Shown in pieces: positions 1-6,088 of a DNA stretch of 17,773 nucleotides. The stretch is from Bacillota bacterium (GTDB taxonomy: Bacteria; Bacillota; Dethiobacteria; DTU022): contig JAAYGO010000266.1 of the NCBI GenBank assembly GCA_012727685.1, forward strand, positions 1 to 17,773, written 5' to 3'. How positions within the stretch are numbered: position 1 is the first letter of the stretch; each line of letters begins with the position of its first letter. The position numbers and the translations under genes are program-made. Under the pieces are notes generated by a model. That model was not told where the DNA came from and made no database searches. It saw only the letters and a program-made list of their open reading frames with translations.

Positions 1-32
1 CCCCGGGCATCTTTTCCTGGCTAGCCCCCCAG

Positions 33-112
33 GCCCCCGCCGGGCGGGGGCACCATCAGGAGGAGGAAAATAGTGCCCTTCCTAACCCCCTCTCCCCCCT
101 TTGGGAGGAGAG
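33..112. other. Two GC-rich hairpins downstream of the PNPT-like gene
   Basis: In the 197 gene-free bases at the left edge there are two hairpins. One is an 8-bp GC stem (33-40 with 44-51). The other is a 10-bp stem with one mismatch (90-99 with 103-112, loop TTT). Neither is followed by a T-tract on the minus strand, so they are weak candidates for the end of the steA operon. I see no coding signal there. Confidence 0.3.
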
Positions 113-197
113 TTTCCATTGCAGGCCATCCTCGCAGCGGTAAGGCCTCTTCCCAACTGGGGGGCTGAATCTGGCTGCCGTATTTACTGAGCAGTCC

Positions 198-1022
198 TTA
201 TGATTCCCCGGGGCGGCCCAGCCAATCGAGGTAGCGCAGCCATCCGCTCTTTTCGATCAAAGTGCTGATGGAGATGTATTCCGAGAGGATATTCACGCCG
301 CCCCAGAAAAGCAGCAGCGCCATCTGGGCCGGAAAACTCAAGTACAACACCGCCGCCGCCCCCAGGGCGGCGCCGAGCAAATTGGCTCCGCTGTCGCCGA
401 GCATGGCGCGGCCGTTTAAATCGAAGGGGGCCGCGGCCAGCGCCGCCGTCAAAAGGGGCAGGAGCAGGCGGGCCGCCTCCGCGGCGCTGCCGGCCAGGAA
501 AATGATCAGCAGTGCCAGCAGGAAAAATAATTTAAGCGCCCGCCCGGGGCGGCGATCCAGCAGATTGATCCCGTTGGTGCTCAGCAGAATTAAAAAGAGC
601 GCCGCCATGCGCCGCGGCAGCGGCAGCGCCAGGGAGCCGGTAAAAAACAGGGCCAGCAAAGTGGCGGTGATCACCTTCAACAGGCCGGCCGATAAACGGC
701 CCTTGAAGAGCTCTTTAAAATGACCCTTAAAGCCGGATACCTGATCGGCGGCCAGGTCATCCCACAAACCGAAGAAGGCGGCTCCGGAGAGCAGCATGGC
801 AAAAGCGGTCAGGCCCGGCGGGCTGCCCCCGCTCCAGGCAATGCCGGCTGCGGCGGCAAGAAAACCGAGCAGCAGGGCCGGTCCGAGCGCCGGGGGAACC
901 GGCAGCCCGCGGTAGTTTGTTTTTACCAGGCTGCGCCCGCTGTAAAAAGCGATCAGGCTTGCGGCCAGGCCGTAGGCGAACGGGGCTAACAGGAGCAGCA
1001 GGAGAAACTGGGCTGCGCTCAT
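198..1022 (-). CDS. MraY/WecA-like polyprenyl-phosphate sugar-phosphate transferase family membrane protein
   Basis: This is a highly hydrophobic protein with about eight to ten membrane segments. It resembles the PNPT superfamily (MraY, WecA, TagO), which moves a sugar-1-phosphate from UDP to undecaprenyl phosphate. Seen motifs, numbered from the chosen start, are the Asp pair in GLWDDLAAD (88-89), NGINLLD (150-156) and the late Mg-site motif MLGDSGAN (207-214). The middle motif is unusual: the family normally has NxxNxxDGxxGL, but here the Asp is followed by RRPGR. I chose the ATG at 1022 because it overlaps the upstream stop in an ATGA and gives 274 residues. An in-frame ATG at 1061 would add 13 residues and overlap the upstream gene by 43 bases. 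It is the last gene of a steA-mctB-GT2 cluster, which suggests a cell-envelope glycan role. The substrate is unknown, and the altered motif leaves activity uncertain. Confidence 0.75.
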   Translation of the reverse strand: MSAAQFLLLLLLAPFAYGLAASLIAFYSGRSLVKTNYRGLPVPPALGPALLLGFLAAAAGIAWSGGSPPGLTAFAMLLSGAAFFGLWDDLAADQVSGFKGHFKELFKGRLSAGLLKVITATLLALFFTGSLALPLPRRMAALFLILLSTNGINLLDRRPGRALKLFFLLALLIIFLAGSAAEAARLLLPLLTAALAAAPFDLNGRAMLGDSGANLLGAALGAAAVLYLSFPAQMALLLFWGGVNILSEYISISTLIEKSGWLRYLDWLGRPGES

Positions 1023-1708
1023 GCCCTGCACCCCCGCATGAATAAAGAGCGGCGAATCCATAACTCCTGCAAGACGGCCCGCCCCTGGCGGGCGCGGTGC
1101 AAAATTGACGCCGCATCTTTGCCGCGCTCGCGATGGCGCATCTCTGTCTCCACTTCGATCACCGCCACTCCTCTGCGCGGCAAATCAAGATTCAAGGCCA
1201 TTTCCAGGCCAAAGCCGCGGGGCCGGCTGCAAAGCAGCCCCAGCAGATCCCGGTGCAGCACCCTTTGCCCGGAAAGCGGTTCGCGCATCGCAATCCCGGT
1301 GGAGCAGTAAACAGCCCAGGCGGCCATCTTTTTGACCAGCCCCAATCCGCCTTTTTGCCTGGAGGGCGGAAAGAGGGCTACGGCCATCGCCTTCTTCCCT
1401 GCCGGCAGCGAGGCAATGAGGCGGGCAATTTCAGAGGCAGATTCGCCCAGGTCGGCGTCCAGCAGGGCCAGGTAAGGGAAGCGGGCCAGGCGGGAGCCGG
1501 CAAGCACCGCCTCCGCTTTGCCGCGGTTTTGGCCCAGCCGCAACACCCTGGCCCCCGCAAGGACGGCCTCGCGGGCCGTTTGATCTTGCGAGCCATCATC
1601 AACAACTACTATTTCTTTTACCTCCGGCACGCGAGCCAGGGCGGTGACGGTCCGGCCGATGATGGCGGCCTCGTTGTATGCCGGAATCAGTGCTGTGATC
1701 TCGATCAA
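1019..1708 (-). CDS. Family 2 glycosyltransferase
   Basis: This 229-residue GT-A fold glycosyltransferase resembles dolichol/undecaprenyl-phosphate sugar synthases and glucosyl-3-phosphoglycerate synthase-like enzymes. Seen are the N-terminal nucleotide-binding strand ITALIPAYNEA (residues 4-14), VVDDGSQDQT (35-44) and a DxD-type metal motif, LLDADLGE (82-89). It has no obvious C-terminal membrane segments, so it is probably cytosolic or peripheral. The start is TTG, preceded by a GGAGG-rich Shine-Dalgarno about 10 bases upstream. Its stop overlaps the ATG of the following PNPT-like gene, so the two are translationally coupled and may act on the same lipid-linked sugar. Donor and acceptor cannot be read from the sequence. 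Confidence 0.85.
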   Translation of the reverse strand: MIEITALIPAYNEAAIIGRTVTALARVPEVKEIVVVDDGSQDQTAREAVLAGARVLRLGQNRGKAEAVLAGSRLARFPYLALLDADLGESASEIARLIASLPAGKKAMAVALFPPSRQKGGLGLVKKMAAWAVYCSTGIAMREPLSGQRVLHRDLLGLLCSRPRGFGLEMALNLDLPRRGVAVIEVETEMRHRERGKDAASILHRARQGRAVLQELWIRRSLFMRGCRA

Positions 1709-1751
1709 GACAAGGTTCCCCCTCCCCGCGATTTAATGGCAGGGCATGTCG

Positions 1752-2432
1752 TTATTCCAGGGGCGGCATCAACCCGCTCGCCGCGCCATCAAAACCGTAA
1801 TGACCGCCGGCACCCGAGGCGATCATCTCCAGGAGAGCCAGCTCTCCCCAATAAGTATTGATATTATCGACCAGGTTCCAGGCGATCCCTTCAGCCAGCG
1901 GGGGCAGCTTTAGCTCACCCCAGGGAAAGACGGCGATCACCCTCTTCCCTTCCTGCGCAAGGGCTCGCCAGAGCGCCATCATTTCCGGATCCCAGCCGGA
2001 GCCTGCGCTGTTTTTTTGCATGAGCAGAATATAACAGGCCGAATCCATGCTTTGTTCGGCCTCTTCGCTGTGCTCAACTGTAAGCTGCGCCGGCTGCCGG
2101 AACGCGATCTCAGCACCGGTGTCGCTGAGAATGGCCTGGAGGGCGGCCGCGTCTTCTGCCCGGGGGGCAATCAAGGCCAGCTCCAACCCGGACAGGCGAT
2201 CTTGATAGCTCCGCCTGATCACCGGCTTAACCCTTTCCCACCTTTCCAGCTCCAGCTCCTTTTCCCTGATCGCTTCCCGAGAGCGCCTTAGCTCCTGCTC
2301 CATCAGCTCGATGATCTCCTGTTGATTGGAAACCAGGAAATCTTCGCCGAACGAAATCCCGATTAAAATCCCCAGGGCCAGCGCCAGGAAAATGGCCGCA
2401 ATGGCGATACAGTATTCACGGTAGTCGTTCAC
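1752..2432 (-). CDS. MctB/SteB-like single-TM coiled-coil protein
   Basis: This protein of about 226 residues has an N-terminal membrane anchor (a hydrophobic run over roughly residues 8-28) and then a charged, Glu/Arg-rich predicted coiled coil (roughly 30-70). The rest is a soluble alpha/beta domain that would lie outside the cell. This architecture matches the MctB family (PF11382), often annotated as a copper transporter after mycobacterial MctB. The family member next to steA in Corynebacterium (SteB) instead acts with SteA in cell separation. Here it directly follows steA, so the division role is the better inference. A GTG start at 2432 has a GAGGGG Shine-Dalgarno 8 bases upstream. A TTG two codons earlier (2438) is only 2 bases from it. 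No copper-binding Cys/Met cluster is visible. Confidence 0.75.
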   Translation of the reverse strand: MNDYREYCIAIAAIFLALALGILIGISFGEDFLVSNQQEIIELMEQELRRSREAIREKELELERWERVKPVIRRSYQDRLSGLELALIAPRAEDAAALQAILSDTGAEIAFRQPAQLTVEHSEEAEQSMDSACYILLMQKNSAGSGWDPEMMALWRALAQEGKRVIAVFPWGELKLPPLAEGIAWNLVDNINTYWGELALLEMIASGAGGHYGFDGAASGLMPPLE

Positions 2433-2444
2433 GCCCAAAACCCC

Positions 2445-3644
2445 TCAAGGCAAAAACTTGAGCCGGAACAGGATTAACTGAAATAAATGCCGCACCAGCG
2501 GAGAAAAGGCGCTCAGGGTCAGGAGCGGCATCAGGCCAGCCGCCAGCACAACCGGCAGCAGCGTCGCCGGGGAGCGCGGCGCGTATAGCCGGCTCACTCC
2601 CTTGGCATCCACCAGGCGGTCTCCCACTTTAAGCCTCACCAGGAAGGTGCTGGACATGCCCTTTCGCCCTTTCTCCAGGAATTCAAAGACCGAAGAATGG
2701 GCGCCAATGGCCACGATTAAGGCTGCTCCCAACTCATAGGCCATGAGCAAGGCGATATCTTCACTGGTCCCCGGGGAGCTGAAGACCCTGTATTGCACTC
2801 CCAGCTTCTCCAGCCGCTCCCGGCCGGGGATGCCCCGGCCGTCGCTGTAAGCATGCACCACCACTTCCCGGGCCTGCAGCAAGGCCCGGTCGCTGACACT
2901 ATCCATATCGCCGACAATCAGGTCCGGCCGGTAGCCGCACTCCAAAAGGGCATCGCCGCCCCCGTCTACGCCTATTAAAAGGGGCTTTTTCTCCCGCAGG
3001 TAGCTCCGAATGGAACGCAGATCGTCGCGATAGCCTTTGCCGCGGATGACAACCACAACATCCCGATCCTTGAAGCTGGTGCTTAAAACCGGCATGGGAA
3101 TCTTCCCGGTGACCAGGCCTCGCTCACGGTAAGCATAATCGAGCGTGTTTTTAATAAAAGCATCCACGATAAAGGGGGTGGAGCGGATCACTTCACGGTA
3201 AGCCTGGCGGCAGAGAACATCATCAAAAACTTTTCCACAGGCCACCTTGCGCCTGCCGTAAAAAACAGAGCCGCCGCTCACTGTGACCAGATCGCCTTCC
3301 GCAACCAGCTCAAAAAGCTCTCCACTGACCATTTCCACCAGGTGGACCCCCCTTTCCAGCAGCAGATCCACTCCTTCGGGCGGAAAGCGGCCGGTACAAA
3401 ATGCACGCGTATTCAATACCGCTTTGACGCCGCAGCGCAGCAGGGCTTCGGCGGCGACCCAATCCAAATCTTCATGCTCGATTAAGGCAATATCCCCGTT
3501 TCTCAGGCGGCGCGTCAAAAGCTTTGTCTTTTTATCCTTTTTTAGCGGCCCGCGGATGATCGCGGCTTTCTTTAAACCGGCTGCTTTCAAATCCAAAACA
3601 CCCTTCAATAGTTTGCCCAACCAGCCGGAGATGATATTAAACAA
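2445..3644 (-). CDS. steA: SteA-like cytokinetic ring/cell separation protein
   Basis: This 399-residue protein matches the SteA family in length and organisation. The N-terminal half is soluble. The central domain resembles thiamine pyrophosphokinase, with VDGGGDALLECGYRPD (226-241) followed by IVGDMDSVSD (243-252), equivalent to the GDxDS nucleotide/metal motif. A hydrophobic C-terminal stretch (about 360-395) forms one or two membrane segments. In Corynebacterium, SteA localises to the division septum and is needed for daughter-cell separation. The TPK-like domain does not show that this is a thiamine enzyme. The start is TTG with a weak GGAAGAG about 10 bases upstream. It is followed after 12 bases by the MctB/SteB-like gene. 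It is divergent from spoIVB and heads a four-gene envelope operon. Confidence 0.85.
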   Translation of the reverse strand: MFNIISGWLGKLLKGVLDLKAAGLKKAAIIRGPLKKDKKTKLLTRRLRNGDIALIEHEDLDWVAAEALLRCGVKAVLNTRAFCTGRFPPEGVDLLLERGVHLVEMVSGELFELVAEGDLVTVSGGSVFYGRRKVACGKVFDDVLCRQAYREVIRSTPFIVDAFIKNTLDYAYRERGLVTGKIPMPVLSTSFKDRDVVVVIRGKGYRDDLRSIRSYLREKKPLLIGVDGGGDALLECGYRPDLIVGDMDSVSDRALLQAREVVVHAYSDGRGIPGRERLEKLGVQYRVFSSPGTSEDIALLMAYELGAALIVAIGAHSSVFEFLEKGRKGMSSTFLVRLKVGDRLVDAKGVSRLYAPRSPATLLPVVLAAGLMPLLTLSAFSPLVRHLFQLILFRLKFLP

Positions 3645-3695
3645 TAATGTCCAACTCTTCCGGTTACTCTGCCTGATGGGAAATATTAAGGGTAA

Positions 3696-3704
3696 ATTAT
3701 GTCA
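3696..3704 (-). promoter_or_regulatory. Candidate vegetative promoter of the steA operon (extended -10)
   Basis: On the minus strand the sequence TGACATAAT reads as an extended -10 element (TGn plus CATAAT, 5 of 6 to TATAAT). It would start transcription near 3689, about 45 bases before the steA start codon. No good -35 is visible at 17 bases, which is tolerated with an extended -10. This is only a consensus match in an AT-rich divergent intergenic region. Confidence 0.35.
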
Positions 3705-3713
3705 ACTTGATTG

Positions 3714-3743
3714 GCATAAAAAATTCGGGAGAGGGACACGTTA
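3714..3743 (+). promoter_or_regulatory. Candidate sigma-G (forespore) promoter of spoIVB
   Basis: GCATA at 3714-3718 matches the sigma-G/sigma-F -35 consensus GHATR. Exactly 18 bases later, CACGTTA (3737-3743) matches 6 of 7 positions of the sigma-G -10 consensus CATNHTA. Transcription would begin near 3750, about 45 bases before spoIVB. In Bacillus subtilis, spoIVB is expressed in the forespore under sigma-F and then sigma-G, so the match is biologically expected. The evidence is sequence match only. Confidence 0.5.
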
Positions 3744-3797
3744 GAAAATGACTTTCAGTTAGCGCCATAAACCCGCGAATCGCAGAAAAGGTTGATG

Positions 3798-5096
3798 ATG
3801 CCGATGAAACCAACATTTTTCACCAAGCGAATGCTGTGGGCCGGAGCAGGATTGGCCTTAATTATTCTCATCATCGCCTGGCAAGTGCAGGTCAACGTGG
3901 TGGAAAGAATTAATATTCTCGAAGGGCAGTCGCATTATGTTAATTTTAGGCTACCCTTTGTTTATGTGCGCGCCGATCGCAATGATATCGTCCTTTTTAA
4001 CGGAGAGCAGCCCCCGGTTGAAGCAAGCCGCGTTTCACCCCCCTTTAATCTCGAAGCTTTAAATCTGGGCCAGGTTAACCTGCACTTTTCTCTTTTCGGC
4101 CGGATTCCCTTGCGAAATATTACCGTAAACGTCCTGCCGGAGATCACGCTGATCCCCGGCGGTCATTCCATCGGCATTAAGCTGTACTCCGAAGGGGTTA
4201 CCGTGGTCGGCTACTATTTTTTCGAAAGCGGAGGGAAAAGCTTTTCTCCGGCCCGGGAGGCCGGAATCAAGATCGGCGATACCATTCTTGCCATAAACGG
4301 CCAGCCCGTTAAAGATGTAAACCGGGCGGCGCAAATCCTGGAAAGAGCGGGCGCAAAAAGGATAATCCTATCGATCAACCGCGAAGGTGAAGAGATGGAG
4401 CTTTCCCTGGAGCCCGCTTATTCCGCGGCCGACGAGGGCTATCGCATCGGCCTCTATATCCGCGACTCCGCCGCCGGGGTGGGCACTTTAAGTTTTTACA
4501 ATCCCCGCACCGGCAGTTACGGCGCCCTGGGACACATAGTCCTTGATGCCGACACGAACAAGCCGGTAAATTTAAGCAATGGGACCATCGTTAAGGCCAG
4601 GATCATAGATGTTAAAACCGCCCGGCGCGGCCAACCGGGAGAAAAAACCGGTATTTTTATGGAACACGACAATTTTTCCGGAAACATCGAAAAAAATACC
4701 TCCTGCGGTATCTTTGGCAGGCTGCATCATTTTCCATATACCGATTCCCCCTACCCAAACCCCATTCCCCTGGCCCTGGCTGCACTGGTAGAGCCCGGCC
4801 CTGCGGAAATACTGACCGTAATTGAAGATGATACGATCAAAAGCTTTTATGTAGAAATCGAAAAGGTCATCTACCAGGACAAACCTTCGGATAAAGGCCT
4901 GGTGATCCGCATCACCGACGAAGAGCTGATTAAAAAAACCGGGGGAATAATCCAGGGAATGAGCGGCAGCCCGATTATTCAAAACGGGCGCCTGGTCGGC
5001 GCCGTAACCCATGTCTTTGTCAACGATCCGACACGCGGCTACGGTATTTTCATGGAATGGATGTACCAGGAAGCGGAAAGTTTAATAAATAATTAA
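3798..5096 (+). CDS. spoIVB: SpoIVB peptidase (stage IV sporulation protein B)
   Basis: This is a family S55 serine protease that is secreted from the forespore and triggers sigma-K activation by cleaving SpoIVFA in the intermembrane space. It has an N-terminal membrane anchor (about residues 12-30) and a PDZ domain (about 110-205, including SPAREAGIKIGDTILAINGQ). The C-terminal protease domain contains GALGH (His 246), IRITD (Asp 374) and GMSGSP (Ser 389). The Asp-Ser gap of 15 equals that of the B. subtilis triad His236/Asp363/Ser378, so the active site looks intact. The length of about 432 is normal. Three starts lie close together (TTG 3792, ATG 3795, ATG 3798). The last is best spaced, 6 bases from AAAAGG. 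It lies just upstream of spo0A, as usual, but the pair points opposite to recN. Confidence 0.95.
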   Translation: MPMKPTFFTKRMLWAGAGLALIILIIAWQVQVNVVERINILEGQSHYVNFRLPFVYVRADRNDIVLFNGEQPPVEASRVSPPFNLEALNLGQVNLHFSLFGRIPLRNITVNVLPEITLIPGGHSIGIKLYSEGVTVVGYYFFESGGKSFSPAREAGIKIGDTILAINGQPVKDVNRAAQILERAGAKRIILSINREGEEMELSLEPAYSAADEGYRIGLYIRDSAAGVGTLSFYNPRTGSYGALGHIVLDADTNKPVNLSNGTIVKARIIDVKTARRGQPGEKTGIFMEHDNFSGNIEKNTSCGIFGRLHHFPYTDSPYPNPIPLALAALVEPGPAEILTVIEDDTIKSFYVEIEKVIYQDKPSDKGLVIRITDEELIKKTGGIIQGMSGSPIIQNGRLVGAVTHVFVNDPTRGYGIFMEWMYQEAESLINN

Positions 5097-5112
5097 ATTT
5101 TTATTTTTAATA

Positions 5113-5141
5113 GCAGGAATAATAAACCATATGTCGAATTT
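5113..5141 (+). promoter_or_regulatory. Sigma-H promoter of spo0A with overlapping 0A box
   Basis: GCAGGAATA (5113-5121) fits the sigma-H -35 consensus RNAGGAWWW at every position. After 11 bases, GTCGAATTT (5133-5141) fits the -10 consensus RNNGAATWW at every position. TGTCGAA (5132-5138), a perfect core 0A box, overlaps this -10. Transcription would start near 5149, leaving a leader of about 37 bases. The layout implies that spo0A is switched on by sigma-H as in B. subtilis, and that phosphorylated Spo0A binding here would directly affect polymerase access to the same promoter. No binding data can be seen from sequence. Confidence 0.75.
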
Positions 5142-5185
5142 TTTTTATAAAGCGTAAAAATCTTAAGTATTAGGGGGTTTTAACC

Positions 5186-5983
5186 TTGTTAAAAGTCCTT
5201 ATTGCCGATGACAATAGAGAATTCAACGAACTACTGACCACATATTTAAGTATGGAGCCGGATTTCGAGATTATTGGCAGTGCCTATAATGGCAAAGAAG
5301 CGCTCGAAATGATCAAACAAGAGGTTCCCGATGTACTATTACTGGACATCATTATGCCTCATCTGGATGGCATCGGGGTCCTGGAAGCGCTCGCGGAAAT
5401 GGATCTGGACCCGCGGCCGCATGTGATTATGCTCACCGCCTTCGGTCACGAAAACATTACCCGCCAGGCCGTTGAACTGGGGGCATCCTATTATATCCTC
5501 AAGCCGTTCAACATGGAAACTCTGGCCGGCCGGATCCGCCAGCTCAAGGGGAGCGTCGCGCCGGTGCCGCCCGCCGTCAGCTCCGTCGCAACAACCGGGA
5601 AAAAAGGCTACCGCAAAATTCCTCTTGAGGAAGAGGTCACCGAGATTTTGCACCAGATCGGAATCCCGGCCCATATCAAAGGTTACCTCTATTTGCGTGA
5701 AGCGATCATCATGGTCGTCGAAAATATTGACCTCCTCGGCTCGGTAACCAAGATCCTCTATCCCAGTATTGCGGAGCGCTTCTCCACCACGCCGAGCAGG
5801 GTCGAACGGGCGGTGCGCCACGCCATTGAAGTAGCCTGGTCGCGCAATAATGTCGATATTATCAAGAAATTCTTCGGTTATACCATCAAAACGGAAAAAG
5901 GCAAGCCGACCAATTCCGAATTTATTGCCATGATGGCCGACCGGCTGCGCCTGAGCAACAAAGCCCAAACCTCCGCACTCTAA
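5186..5983 (+). CDS. spo0A: Spo0A, sporulation master response regulator
   Basis: This 265-residue transcription factor starts endospore formation when phosphorylated. The receiver domain (1-120) has the acidic pocket Asp8-Asp9, phospho-acceptor Asp54 in LLLDIIMP, Thr84 in MLTAFG and Lys106 in LKPF. A Pro/Val/Ser linker (about 121-140) leads to the Spo0A C-terminal DNA-binding domain. That domain carries the near-invariant recognition helix region SRVERAVRHAIEVAWSR. The start is TTG, with AGGGGG (5172-5177) 8 bases upstream. It lies 89 bases after spoIVB and has its own sigma-H promoter, so it is probably transcribed both alone and by read-through. Its stop lies 5 bases before a 32-bp inverted repeat that may end transcription. 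Confidence 0.98.
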   Translation: MLKVLIADDNREFNELLTTYLSMEPDFEIIGSAYNGKEALEMIKQEVPDVLLLDIIMPHLDGIGVLEALAEMDLDPRPHVIMLTAFGHENITRQAVELGASYYILKPFNMETLAGRIRQLKGSVAPVPPAVSSVATTGKKGYRKIPLEEEVTEILHQIGIPAHIKGYLYLREAIIMVVENIDLLGSVTKILYPSIAERFSTTPSRVERAVRHAIEVAWSRNNVDIIKKFFGYTIKTEKGKPTNSEFIAMMADRLRLSNKAQTSAL

Positions 5984-5988
5984 GATTG

Positions 5989-6088
5989 CGAGGTGCCGGG
6001 CCTTGACATTGTGACATTAAATAGAAATAAATACCATGGAAGACATTCTTTGTTTCTTAATGTCACAATGTCAAGGCCCGGCACCTCG
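5989..6088. repeat. Perfect 32-bp inverted repeat (REP/MITE-like or bidirectional terminator)
   Basis: The arms 5989-6020 and 6057-6088 are exact reverse complements over all 32 bases, separated by a 36-base AT-rich loop. The repeat fills the whole space between the convergent stops of spo0A (5983) and recN (6089). Each arm carries GGTGCCGGGCC next to TTGACATTGTGACATT. The stem is far longer than an ordinary intrinsic terminator and lacks a clean U-tract, although the bases beyond it on the plus side are T-rich (6089-6096). It would fold in transcripts from either side and probably stops both. The style recalls REP-like palindromes linked to IS200-like Y1 transposases, but no transposase is in the window and the copy number is unknown. 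Confidence 0.85.

Noticed and set aside
1133..1861. 242-residue plus-strand open frame
   Set aside because: It is a shadow of the glycosyltransferase and mctB-like genes, with no recognisable domain.
2445..3644. Thiamine pyrophosphokinase
   Set aside because: The GDMDS stretch is TPK-like, but length, N-terminal domain and C-terminal membrane segments fit SteA.
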